DNA of 64,000 bases, taken from the NCBI RefSeq assembly GCF_033170385.1, contig NZ_CP126170.1:1760001-1824000 (forward strand), in the 5' to 3' direction. Position 1 is the first letter of the stretch. Every line of letters starts with the position of its first letter. Shown here one piece after another: positions 42,501 through 49,864 of the stretch. The translations under genes and the position numbers were made by a program. The stretch comes from Xanthomonas rydalmerensis. GTDB lineage: Bacteria; Pseudomonadota; Gammaproteobacteria; Xanthomonadales; Xanthomonadaceae. The notes below the pieces were generated by a model. The model was not told the origin of the DNA. It searched no databases and was given only the letters and a program-made list of their open reading frames with translations.

Positions 42501-42616
42501 GCGGTGGCCTGGTCGCGCTACGCCCGGACGAGACGCCGAGCCAGTGGCTGGAACGCGCCGATGGGGCCCTGTACCGCGCCAAGGGCATGGGGCGCGATCG
42601 GGTGTGCGTGGGCTGA
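39599..42616 (+). CDS. Beta-propeller sensor diguanylate cyclase
   Basis: 1005 aa. A signal or membrane segment (about 24-42) is followed by two beta-propellers of Reg_prop repeats (recurring DGRLWFATWEGLVRY, DGAIWLGTENQGLLR, EGSIWIGANGGLFRL, about 60-640), a Y_Y_Y domain (about 680-760), a membrane helix (about 768-790), a coiled coil and a GGDEF domain. The active site is GGEEF at 923-927, and the inhibitory site RASD at 914-917 is intact, so it should make cyclic di-GMP with product feedback. The sensor is periplasmic, like hybrid two-component carbohydrate sensors, but with a cyclase output. The ligand is unknown. Confidence 0.93.
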   Translation: MNVARGRGNAALARDRGCVWARAWSVLLVLLLALGVAWRAVAADGAANGVPPLRDYAIDSWTSRNGLPHNSLRDLAQTPDGRLWFATWEGLVRYNGLDFTVIDRSTRPGLPDNGVGSLYVDRAGALWLSDSRGNLGRHDAAGHWRFWRQPPGWPHALIHAMTQDRDGRMWLLFEGNGLGCLWPDGRFDYQPAPRDLPLAASFPQLAADDQGRLWIGSLDGLLYRDPQGVLRRAPAAFGLPPGLAWPYRAPDGSLWLVAGENLYRLQGERAVLVQHLPGYGHFTSMLRDRDGAIWLGTENQGLLRISAHGIERMLPGDVLPNGRIVSLLQDAEGSIWIGANGGLFRLRETLFAGYTRRDGLSGDYVRALLETPDGALWIGSAAGLDRMAPDGRIAPVALRDAPSVLSLARGLDGDLWMGTYADGVYRLRDGRVVRHYGTREGLPNGQVRALSIDAAGTVWVATRSGVMRIDGDRLSAPDVPGLPHGLITALASVDGALWIGSVEGVSVLRDGRVRQLALEPLGGARTVFGFQMLGRDMWISTDRGLHRDRDGQLARVGLEQGMPVDAVFQLVRDRLGNVWISSNRGVLRTTVAALNAVADGRQARLQVNRYDEIDGMSNAQGNGSSGPSMILRHDGTVWLVTAGGVSTVDPRRLARFRDRVPPPAAIESVLLDGQPFPWQNKTELPGAKRISVSYVGLSYLLPERIRYRTRLDGLDSGWIDRGNQRSVEFIGLPPGDYTLHVAAAHPDGAWSTREAVWHFSVAPLWWQRHSVQAAAVVLLVLTLVLLYRYMIARYKRRALRLERLVERRTSALRLQTERLLQADAEKSQLLAELQRQATAFERLAHEDALTGLPNRRHFDEVLVHSMQRAQRSGAPLCLLVMDIDRFKQINDGYSHATGDAVLREVGQLLLSACRASDLPARLGGEEFAVLLGDTPLADAERLATRLRDLFHARLQWAPEAPALRVTFSGGLVALRPDETPSQWLERADGALYRAKGMGRDRVCVG

Positions 42617-42683
42617 GCACGCGTCCGGGCATGCGGCTGGGCGCTGTCGTTCTACTTTGTAGCGTGCATCGCAGGCGCGCGGT

Positions 42684-43112
42684 TCAGCCTGTGGCGTGGT
42701 GGTCCAGCATCTCCAGCGCCATCTGCGCTGCCTCGCGGGTGTCTGGCTGTTCCGACCGCAACGACAGGGCCAGCCCCTCGCGCAAGGTCGGATCCGCAAA
42801 GGCGGCGGCCAACTGCGTGACCCAGTAGCGGCTACCGTCAGGTAGCGCCGGATCGTCCAGCGCCTCCCGGATCGCGGCGATGGCGTCTGCGCGGTCGCAG
42901 GCGAGGAACACGTCCTCGACCAGCGGGTAGACGCCCCAGCCATCGCCGTGGCCGAAGGAGCGCAGGAACAGCGGCAACGCGGCGCGCTCGGGAGCGGTGA
43001 GAAACAGCCGTCTCGCCGCGTCGTAGGCGTCGATCAGCTGCTGGGTGAGCTGGTCGTCGTCGGGCATCGGTTGATGCGCGCGCAGGAAGGACAGGGCGTC
43101 GGTCGTTTTCAC
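42684..43112 (-). CDS. HEAT-like hypothetical protein
   Basis: 142 aa from GTG 43112 (VKTTDALSFLRAHQPMPDD), or 127 aa from the ATG at 43067; neither has a clear ribosome binding site. The sequence is acidic and helical, with LTQQLIDAYDAARRLFLTAPE, DAIAAIREALDDPALPDGS and REAAQMALEMLDHHA, like short HEAT/armadillo repeats. I recognise no family. It is convergent with the GGDEF gene and 158 bases downstream of the phosphatase gene on the same strand. Confidence 0.65.
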   Translation of the reverse strand: MKTTDALSFLRAHQPMPDDDQLTQQLIDAYDAARRLFLTAPERAALPLFLRSFGHGDGWGVYPLVEDVFLACDRADAIAAIREALDDPALPDGSRYWVTQLAAAFADPTLREGLALSLRSEQPDTREAAQMALEMLDHHATG

Positions 43113-43270
43113 TGGGTGGATCGTTCGCGGGGCACGTCCGCCATGATGCGCCTTGTCTTGTGGAAGCACAGGGTCTTTGTACGCGCACGCATCGCTGATG
43201 CCGATGCGCGGACGCGCTGGATGCCGGCGAGCGAGCGCAGGATCAGCGCGCAGGCAGGTGGCGCGATACC

Positions 43271-43576
43271 TTACGCGGTCAGCAGCTGCACCAGCGCCGG
43301 ATCCATGTGGGCGAAGTCGTCGGGGATGTCCAGGCAGACGATGCGTGCGCGGCCGAGGTGGCGCTTGAACCGGCGCGACAGTTTGGCGCGGTGCGGCGGT
43401 TCCATGACGAAGACGATGTTCGCCCACTCCAGCAATTCCGGGGTGACCGGGGTGTCCGCGTCGTGGTCGACGCCGGCCGAGGCGGTCTCCACGCCGGGCC
43501 AGGTGGCGAACACCTGTTCCGCGGTGGGGCTGCGCAGCCGATTGCGGCTGCAGACGAATAGCACGTTGCGGGTCAT
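43271..43576 (-). CDS. Low-molecular-weight protein tyrosine phosphatase-like protein
   Basis: 101 aa, shorter than classical LMW-PTP (~150). The P-loop Cys-x5-Arg-Ser is at 9-16 (CSRNRLRS), near the N-terminus as in that family, but the usual GNxC is RNRL. The protein belongs with the short COG4551-type predicted tyrosine phosphatases. A possible general-acid Asp lies in LDIPDDFAHMDP. The target is unknown. The ATG at 43576 begins the conserved core. It is 108 bases downstream of rnt. Confidence 0.85.
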   Translation of the reverse strand: MTRNVLFVCSRNRLRSPTAEQVFATWPGVETASAGVDHDADTPVTPELLEWANIVFVMEPPHRAKLSRRFKRHLGRARIVCLDIPDDFAHMDPALVQLLTA

Positions 43577-43684
43577 GCGGCGCACTGCCGGCGTGCGTGC
43601 GGCGTTATCACCAGCCGTTCGGGCGCAATGTCGCCGGGCCAACACGACGGCGTCGCGCGTGTGCCGTGCAAGGCGCGCCGCGGC

Positions 43685-44338
43685 TCATGGCGCTGCGGCG
43701 ACCGGCGGGGCCGGCCAGGCATTGGCGATCTTGCAGAACAGGCGCGCGGTCTGCTCGGTGTCGTAGACCGCGCTGTGCGCGTCGGCGGCGTTCCAGTCGA
43801 AACCGGCGGCCTGCACCGCGCGCGCCAGCACGGTCTGGCCGTAGGCGATTCCGGCCAGGGTGACGGTGTCGAACACGCTGAAAGGGTGGAACGGATTGCG
43901 CTTGTGGCCGCAGCGGGCGACCGTGGCATTGAGGAAGTTGAGGTCGAAATGGGCGTTGTGGCCGACCAGGATGGCGCGCTGGCAACCGTACTTCTTCACT
44001 GCCGCGCGCACCGGCGCGAACACGTGGTCCAGCGCCTCGCGTTCGGGCTTGGCGAAGCGGAACGGATGGTCCAGGACGATGCCGGTGACCTCCAGCGACT
44101 TGGGATCGATCAGGGTGCCGGGCGCCGGCACCACGTGCGCGCTGGCGGTGACGCCGGGATACAGCTGGCCGAAATCGTCCATCTCGATCGGCACCACCGC
44201 GATCTCCAGCAGCGCGTGCTTGTTCCAGTCAAAACCGCCGGTTTCCACGTCCACCACCACCGGCAGATAGCCGCGGAAACGCCGCGACATCGGGGTGATG
44301 ACCAGGGGTTGCGAGGGGCTGTCGACCGAATCGTTCAT
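43685..44338 (-). CDS. rnt: Ribonuclease T
   Basis: 217 aa. A 3'-exoribonuclease that trims the CCA end of tRNA and matures stable RNA. DEDDh exonuclease residues are visible: Asp30 and Glu32 (VVDVETGG), [11 protein letters not shown], and the His/Asp of [12 protein letters not shown]. RNase T-specific features include [21 protein letters not shown]. It lies 41 bases downstream of hvfC on the same strand, so the two may share a transcript, although no functional link is known. Confidence 0.95.
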   Translation of the reverse strand: MNDSVDSPSQPLVITPMSRRFRGYLPVVVDVETGGFDWNKHALLEIAVVPIEMDDFGQLYPGVTASAHVVPAPGTLIDPKSLEVTGIVLDHPFRFAKPEREALDHVFAPVRAAVKKYGCQRAILVGHNAHFDLNFLNATVARCGHKRNPFHPFSVFDTVTLAGIAYGQTVLARAVQAAGFDWNAADAHSAVYDTEQTARLFCKIANAWPAPPVAAAP

Positions 44339-44379
44339 CCGCCAAGGTTAGCAGAGCGCGGCCGCCGGCCGCCGCGGCG

Positions 44380-45126
44380 TCATCCCGGCAGGCGCGTGCC
44401 GAGCACGCTGCCCTGCGCGCGCAGCCGTTCCAGCAGCGCCGCACCCTCGTGCAGCAGGGCATCTGGTGCCAGGCCGTGGGTGGTGGCCAGGTCGAGCAGC
44501 AGCGCTCGTCCGCTGCGCGTGCCGGGCTGCAGCGCCGCCAGCACGGCGTAGGCCAGCGGCGCCAGTTCGGCGAAGCGCACCTGCCCGTCGGCCTCGCGCC
44601 GCGCCAGCAGGCAGGTCGGCTGCGCCGGCGCCGCGTCCGGCTGCCAGGCCGGGCCGATGCGCTGCACCGGCCAGCGGTAGCGCAGCAGGCGCAGCCAGGG
44701 CGACAGCAGCGGGATGCCGTCGAGCAGGTCGCCGTGCGGATCGTGCGGCGGCAGCGCGGCATCGTCGATCTGCACCTGCAGTTCCACGGTTTCGTAGTGC
44801 GCCAGTTCGGCCAGCCACGGACGCTGCGGATCGGGCGCGCGCTGCTCCAGGAACGCCACCAGTTCGCCGCCCAGGCGCGGGAACAGCGGCGTGCGGGCGC
44901 GGTGCTCGGCGCAGAACGCGCGTAGCAGTGCCGTCCAGTCGGTGTCGCCGAGGGTGGCGCGCAGCACCGGGAACTGGCCGCCCAGCAAGTGCGCCAGGTT
45001 GTCGAAGAACAGGGCGCGGTACACCGCCAGGCGCTGCGGTGGGATGTCGGCCGGCGGCGGGTATCGCTGCGGATCGCGCAAATGCCGGGTCAGGGCGAAC
45101 TGCTGCGCGTGCAGGGTCTCGCTCAT
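44380..45126 (-). CDS. hvfC: HvfC-type (DUF2063) partner protein of the RiPP oxidase
   Basis: 248 aa. The N-terminal half is DUF2063-like ([49 protein letters not shown]), a helical domain. The C-terminal half ([31 protein letters not shown]) resembles a winged-helix precursor-recognition element. In HvfABC and related systems this protein partners the DUF692 enzyme and helps it modify the precursor peptide. Its start overlaps the end of hvfB by four bases. Confidence 0.88.
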   Translation of the reverse strand: MSETLHAQQFALTRHLRDPQRYPPPADIPPQRLAVYRALFFDNLAHLLGGQFPVLRATLGDTDWTALLRAFCAEHRARTPLFPRLGGELVAFLEQRAPDPQRPWLAELAHYETVELQVQIDDAALPPHDPHGDLLDGIPLLSPWLRLLRYRWPVQRIGPAWQPDAAPAQPTCLLARREADGQVRFAELAPLAYAVLAALQPGTRSGRALLLDLATTHGLAPDALLHEGAALLERLRAQGSVLGTRLPG

Positions 45127-45968
45127 GCGCTGGGCGCCTGCGCCTGCGCGCTGCGGATGCGCTGCACTTCGTCCAGCAGTTCTCCCAGCGGCGGGAACTG
45201 GCCGTCGCGCTCGAGCACGGTCGGACGCACGCCGTGCAGGCGATAGGCGGCGGCGAGCAGGGTCCACACCGGATCGGTCACCGGCGCGGCGTGGGTATCG
45301 ATCTTCAGGCCGCTGGCGGCGTCGTCGCGGTGACCGGCGACGTGGTACGAGGCGATGCGTGCGCTGGGCATGGCGGCGAGAAAGGCCAGCGCGTCGTCGC
45401 CGTGGTTGCTGGCGTTGACGTGCACGTTGTTGACGTCCAGCAGCAGGTCGCAGTCGGCCTCGTCCAGCACCGCGGCCACGAAGGCGGCTTCGCTCATCGC
45501 CTGGCCGGGCGCGGCGTAGTAGGAGACGTTCTCCACCGCGATGCGCCGGCCAAGCGCGTCCTGCACCTGGGCGATGCGTGCGCCGACATGGCGCACCGCT
45601 TCGTCGGTGAACGGCAGCGGCAGCAGTTCGTAGAGTTGGCCGTCGTCGGCGCTGTAGCTGAGGTGTTCGCTGTACAACGCGACCCGGTGCCGGTCGAGGA
45701 AGTGCCGGGTCTGCAGCAGCAGGGTGGTGTCCAGCGCGGCCACGCCACCGAGCGACAGCGACAGGCCGTGGCAGCTGAGCGGATGCCGCGCGCTCAGCGT
45801 CTGCAGCAGTTCCCCGGGACGGCCGCCGACGCCGATCCAGTTGTCCGGCGCGCATTCGAGGAAATCGAACGCATCGGTTGGTGCTTGCAGCAGTTCCGGC
45901 AGCAAGCCGCGACGCAGCCCGAGGCCGGCGCTGGCCGCAGCAAGGGGGCTCGGTTCAGAGGCTGCCAC
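45123..45968 (-). CDS. hvfB: HvfB-type multinuclear iron oxidase (DUF692/MNIO)
   Basis: 281 aa from GTG 45968; no ATG fits the conserved start [13 protein letters not shown]. The fold is a TIM barrel related to xylose isomerase. Visible metal-binding positions include [51 protein letters not shown] and IDTHAAPV. Known members use two or three iron ions and oxygen to convert Cys in precursor peptides to oxazolone/thioamide or thiooxazole groups. It overlaps hvfA by 14 bases and hvfC by four, an operon with coupled translation. Confidence 0.9.
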   Translation of the reverse strand: MAASEPSPLAAASAGLGLRRGLLPELLQAPTDAFDFLECAPDNWIGVGGRPGELLQTLSARHPLSCHGLSLSLGGVAALDTTLLLQTRHFLDRHRVALYSEHLSYSADDGQLYELLPLPFTDEAVRHVGARIAQVQDALGRRIAVENVSYYAAPGQAMSEAAFVAAVLDEADCDLLLDVNNVHVNASNHGDDALAFLAAMPSARIASYHVAGHRDDAASGLKIDTHAAPVTDPVWTLLAAAYRLHGVRPTVLERDGQFPPLGELLDEVQRIRSAQAQAPSA

Positions 45969-46350
45969 CGCATTTGCCCTCGCCGCACTTGCCTTCGGCC
46001 ATGGCCTTGTCGTCGTGCTTGGCCTGGGGCGTGGCGGCGCCAGCGGCCGCCTCGGGCTTGGCCGGCGTCGCCGCCGGGGCGTGCGCGCCGCAACTGCCGT
46101 CGCCGGCCTTGGCGCCGCAGCCGCCTTCGCTGGCCTTGGCCGGATCGGCGGCCTGCCTGGCCTGCGCCGGTGGCGCGGGCGTTGCCGGCGCGGTCGCCTC
46201 GGTGCTTTGCGGCGGGGTGACGGCAGCCTGCGCGCCGAGCGCATAGCCCTGGGCGAGATCGGTCATGGCCAGGGCGGAGGCGGACAGGCCGATGCCGCCG
46301 AGCAGGACCGCACCGGCGAGGGCAGGGGACGGGCGGGGCGATCTGGACAT
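45955..46350 (-). CDS. hvfA: HvfA/bufferin-type precursor peptide with EGKCG motifs
   Basis: 131 aa. A signal peptide (1 to about 29, ending ASALA) is followed by an Ala/Pro-rich spacer and four Cys: EGGCG, GDGSCG and, at the C-terminal end, two overlapping [12 protein letters not shown] motifs. EGKCG is the site that DUF692 enzymes modify in copper-buffering RiPPs (bufferins/HvfA). The mature product should be exported to the periplasm and bind copper or a similar metal (family knowledge). AGGAGCC before the ATG is a ribosome binding site. The next upstream gene, an efflux channel, ends 153 bases away, so hvfA probably has its own promoter; I cannot identify it. Confidence 0.85.
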   Translation of the reverse strand: MSRSPRPSPALAGAVLLGGIGLSASALAMTDLAQGYALGAQAAVTPPQSTEATAPATPAPPAQARQAADPAKASEGGCGAKAGDGSCGAHAPAATPAKPEAAAGAATPQAKHDDKAMAEGKCGEGKCGGSL

Positions 46351-46503
46351 GGGCAGGCTCCTGGCGATGGGATGACACCAGCCGCGGCGGCCGGCGCTGG
46401 GCCAAGCCTACCCGCTGCGGCTCGCCCGCGGCAAAGCGCATTGCACATGCGGTCGCTGCGCCGCGCACGCTGTCCGTGCTGGCGCGCGCGGCGCAGTCGC
46501 GCC

Positions 46504-47973
46504 TCAGCGTGCTGCAGTCGCTGCAGGTGGGACGGAGGGCACGGGCTGCCAGCCGCCTCCCAGTGCCCTGAACGCCGCCACGGCGGCATGCGCCGCGTCG
46601 GCCTGCGCTTGGGCTCTCGCGTCCGATGCCTGCAGCAGCGTCGCGTCGGCCTGCAGCACCTCGATCAGGCTCGCGGTCCCGTGCTGATACGCCGCGAACG
46701 AGGATTGCCTGGCACGGGACAGCGCAGCTTCGCCTTGCGTCAACCTCGCGCTCTGTTCGCCGCGGTTGAGCACGGCAGACAAGGCGTTCTCGACGTCCTC
46801 GGTCGCGCGCAAAACGGCCTGGCGGTAGGCGGCCAGCGCTTCCGCATCCTGCCCCTTGGCGAGCGCGATCTGCGCGTTGATGCGGCCGAAGTCGAACAGC
46901 CGCCAGCGCAGGCCCAACACGGCCGACGCCTGGTTCGCGCCGCCGTCGAACAGATGGCCGGCGGAAATCGCCGTGGCGCTTCCCAGCAGGCCGCTGAGCG
47001 AAAACGTGGGGTAGTACGCCGCGATCGCCGCACCGATGCGCGCATTGCTCGCCGCGAGCCGGCGTTCGGCCACGATCAGGTCCGGGCGTCGCTGCAGCAG
47101 ATCGGCGGGCGAGCCCATGTCGGCGATCCGTGGCGGCGAGGGAATCGGCGCGAGCGCGCTGAGTTCGCCGCGATGCGTTCCCGGCGGAACGGCCAGCATC
47201 ACATCCAGTGCGTTCATGGCGGCTTCGAGGCCGGTCTGCAGCGCGGGAACGGTCGCTTGCACGCCTGCCAGCGCGCCTTCCGCTTGCCGGAGCTGGTAAT
47301 CGGCGGCCAGTCCCTTGTCGTACAGGCGCTGCACTTTCGCCACCAGGTCGCGCTGGATCTGTACCTGTCGCTCGGCGATCGCCAGGCGGGTCTGCAAGCC
47401 ACGGATGGCGATGTAGAGGTCCGCGGTCTGCGCCGCCACGGCCAGCCGCGTTGCCGCGGCACCGGCATGCGTGGCCTGGTAATCGGCCAGCGCCGCCTCG
47501 CGGCCGCGGCGCAGGCCGCCGAACAGGTCGATCTCCCAGCTTGCGCCAAGGTTGGCCTCCTCCGCATTGCCCCAGCGATCGAAACCCGGCGTGGCCGCAA
47601 GGACCTGACCGAGTGGGGTCTGGACCGATTGATAGGCACGCGCGGCCGAGCCGCTGATCTGCGCCGACGGCAGCAACGTCGCCGTGGTGGCACCCAGCGC
47701 GGCGCGTGCCTGGGCAACACGGGCCGCGGCCTGGGCCATGTCGAGGTTCTGGTCGATCGCCAGCCCGACGAAGTGGGTCAGCAAGGGATCGTCGAAGCCC
47801 TGCCACCACGTCGCCAGATCGGCAGCCGGCGCGCCATCGCCGCGGTCCGTTGCCGCCTTGCCCAGGTAGCGAGCAGGCATCGGCGCATCGGGTCGGTGAT
47901 AGTCCGGGCCGACAGCGCAACCTGCCAGCACGCTGGCGCAGAGGAGCGGGGCGAGAGAGCGGCGGGGCAGCAT
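46504..47973 (-). CDS. RND-system outer-membrane lipoprotein (NodT family)
   Basis: 489 aa. The lipobox LAGC gives Cys19, followed by VGPDYHRPDAPMP, the standard start of NodT-type channels. Two OEP repeats have long helices; signatures include LLQRRPDLIVAERRLAASNARIGAA and DFGRINAQIALAK. It diverges from tetR (48060), with an operator between them, and probably provides the channel for the pump at 48755-52932. A -35 TTGACA (48031-48026) and a -10-like TAATAT (48009-48004), spaced 16 bases, form its promoter. Confidence 0.93.
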   Translation of the reverse strand: MLPRRSLAPLLCASVLAGCAVGPDYHRPDAPMPARYLGKAATDRGDGAPAADLATWWQGFDDPLLTHFVGLAIDQNLDMAQAAARVAQARAALGATTATLLPSAQISGSAARAYQSVQTPLGQVLAATPGFDRWGNAEEANLGASWEIDLFGGLRRGREAALADYQATHAGAAATRLAVAAQTADLYIAIRGLQTRLAIAERQVQIQRDLVAKVQRLYDKGLAADYQLRQAEGALAGVQATVPALQTGLEAAMNALDVMLAVPPGTHRGELSALAPIPSPPRIADMGSPADLLQRRPDLIVAERRLAASNARIGAAIAAYYPTFSLSGLLGSATAISAGHLFDGGANQASAVLGLRWRLFDFGRINAQIALAKGQDAEALAAYRQAVLRATEDVENALSAVLNRGEQSARLTQGEAALSRARQSSFAAYQHGTASLIEVLQADATLLQASDARAQAQADAAHAAVAAFRALGGGWQPVPSVPPAATAAR

Positions 47974-47997
47974 GCGGGGCCTTGGGCTTGGTAGGGC

Positions 47998-48021
47998 GTG
48001 ACCATATTATGAAACGGTCAC
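47998..48021. promoter_or_regulatory. TetR operator, copy 1, over the divergent promoters
   Basis: GTGACC, 12 bases, GGTCAC: perfect 6-base inverted arms. It overlaps the leftward promoter of the outer-membrane channel gene and lies 39 bases before tetR. The same arms and spacing recur at 48687-48710. Confidence 0.7.
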
Positions 48022-48059
48022 TCGTTGTCAAGCTGGAGCGGCTTACGTAAGCTTCGAAA

Positions 48060-48677
48060 ATGAGCAAAGCACATACGTCTGCGCCGCAACTGCGGGGACC
48101 TTCGGACCATGACGTCCGCGATCAGATCGTCGAGGCGGCGACCGACTATTTCGGCCGTTACGGTTACGGCAAGACCACCGTGTCCGAGCTGGCCAAGGCG
48201 ATCGGGTTTTCCAAGGCCTACATCTACAAGTTCTTCGATTCCAAGCAGGCGATCGGCGAGGTCATCTGCTCCAATCGTCTGAGCGCGATCATGGTGGCGG
48301 TCGACGCCGCCGTCGCCGATGTTCCCGCGGCGGCGGAGCGTCTGCGCCGGATGTTCAAGGCGCTGGCGGAAGCCGGCAGCCACCTGTTCTTCCAGGAGCG
48401 CAAGCTCTACGACCTCGCCGCCACCTCCGCCAGCGAGTCGTGGCCGGCGGTCGGCGCCTACGAGGCCCATCTGAAGGCGCTGGTGCTGCAGATCGTGCGC
48501 GATGGCCGCGACGCGGGGGAATTCGAACGCAAGACCCCGCTGGACGAGGCCGTCAACGCCATCTATCTGGTCATGCGCCCATACGTCAATCCGCTGTTGC
48601 TGCAGCACAACCTGGACAACGTCGCGGATGCGACGACGCAGTTGTCCAGCCTGATCCTGCGGAGCCTGGCGCCTTAG
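48060..48677 (+). CDS. TetR-family repressor of the RND system
   Basis: 205 aa. The TetR helix-turn-helix is at about 20-66 (DQIVEAATDYFGRYGYGKTT, then AIGFSKAYIYKFFDSKQAIG), with a helical ligand domain after it. It sits between the divergent channel gene and the adaptor/pump genes, with a matching operator on each side. This makes it the likely local repressor of both units and of itself. Confidence 0.92.
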   Translation: MSKAHTSAPQLRGPSDHDVRDQIVEAATDYFGRYGYGKTTVSELAKAIGFSKAYIYKFFDSKQAIGEVICSNRLSAIMVAVDAAVADVPAAAERLRRMFKALAEAGSHLFFQERKLYDLAATSASESWPAVGAYEAHLKALVLQIVRDGRDAGEFERKTPLDEAVNAIYLVMRPYVNPLLLQHNLDNVADATTQLSSLILRSLAP

Positions 48678-48686
48678 TGAGCCTCT

Positions 48687-48710
48687 ATGACTATTGACTA
48701 ATTTGGTCAC
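48687..48710 (+). promoter_or_regulatory. TetR operator, copy 2, at the pump promoter
   Basis: ATGACT, 12 bases, GGTCAC: the same 6-12-6 layout as copy 1, with two changes in the left arm. It covers a -35-like TTGACT (48695-48700); AAGAAT at 48717-48722 may be the -10. Confidence 0.65.
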
Positions 48711-48754
48711 AAGTAAAAGAATGGGGGCGCCAGTTCTTCCTCAGAAGGGTTCCC

Positions 48755-49864
48755 ATGCGTCGGCGCCGGTTCGCTTTACCTGTCGTCTGTCTGTTCCCGC
48801 TTGTCCTGACCGCATGCGGTAACGATCACTCCGCCGATCCGCGCACCGAGGCGCCGCATGTCCGGGTCGCGGTGGTGCGCGCGGCCGCGGCGTCCTCGCA
48901 GTCGTTCTCCGGCGTGGTGGCGGCGCGAATCCAGAGCGACCTGGGGTTCCGCGTGCCCGGCAAGGTGCTGGAACGCCTGGTCGATACCGGACAGAACGTC
49001 AGGCGTGGGCAGCCGCTGATGCGCATGGATCCGGTCGATCTCGGCCTGCAGGCACGTGCACAGCAGGAGGCGGTGGCGGCAGCGAAAGCGCGCGCCGGGC
49101 AGACGGCCGAGGACGAGGCGCGTTATCGCGACCTGGTCGCCGAGGGCGCCGTTTCCGCCTCCGCCTACGCGCAGATCAAGGCCGCCGCCGACGCGGCACA
49201 GGCGCAGCTGAAGGCCGCCGAGGCGCAGGCCGACGTCGCCAGGAACGCGTCCGCTTACGCGCTGCTGCTGGCCGATGCGGATGGCGTGGTGGTCGAGACG
49301 CTCGCCGAGCCCGGCCAGGTGGTCAGTGCCGGGCAACCGGTCGTGCGTCTGGCGCGGGCGGGCCAGCGCGAAGCCCTCGTGCATCTGCCCGAGACGTTGC
49401 GGCCGACCCTCGGGTCGATCGCGCAGGCGACCCTGTACGGCGGCGACCGGCAGGCGGCAGTACCGGCGACCCTGCGCCAGCTGTCGGATGCATCGGATCC
49501 AGCGACGCGGACGTACGAAGCCCGCTACGTGCTCGGCGGAGCGCTCGCCCAGGCGCCGCTCGGGGCCACGGTCACCGTGCACCTCGCCGGCCGCGACGAT
49601 GCCTCGCAGGCCCTGCAGGTGCCGATCGGCGCGTTGTTCGACGCCGGCAAGGGGCCGGGTGTCTGGGCGATCGAGGGCACGCCGGCAAGGACGGCCTGGC
49701 GACCCGTGCAGGTCCTCGGCGTGGCGGACGACACCGTGCAGGTGGCGGGCAAGCTCAGGGCCGGCGATCGGGTGGTGGCGCTGGGCGCGCATCTCCTGCA
49801 TGCCAGCGAGATCGTCAGGCCGATCGAGCAGGCCACGGCGGTCGCGGTCGGAGCGCGTCCATGA
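48755..49864 (+). CDS. RND efflux periplasmic adaptor lipoprotein
   Basis: 369 aa. The lipobox LTAC gives Cys21. After it come the lipoyl half-motif RIQSDLGFRVPGKVLERLVDTGQNVRRGQPL, a short coiled-coil hairpin (about 95-165) and the second lipoyl half (ADADGVVVETLAEPGQVVSAGQPV), then beta-barrel and membrane-proximal domains. It links the RND pump encoded next (ATGA overlap) to the outer-membrane channel. It probably belongs to the VexF/AcrB-like HAE1 group, given the pump sequence. Confidence 0.93.
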   Translation: MRRRRFALPVVCLFPLVLTACGNDHSADPRTEAPHVRVAVVRAAAASSQSFSGVVAARIQSDLGFRVPGKVLERLVDTGQNVRRGQPLMRMDPVDLGLQARAQQEAVAAAKARAGQTAEDEARYRDLVAEGAVSASAYAQIKAAADAAQAQLKAAEAQADVARNASAYALLLADADGVVVETLAEPGQVVSAGQPVVRLARAGQREALVHLPETLRPTLGSIAQATLYGGDRQAAVPATLRQLSDASDPATRTYEARYVLGGALAQAPLGATVTVHLAGRDDASQALQVPIGALFDAGKGPGVWAIEGTPARTAWRPVQVLGVADDTVQVAGKLRAGDRVVALGAHLLHASEIVRPIEQATAVAVGARP

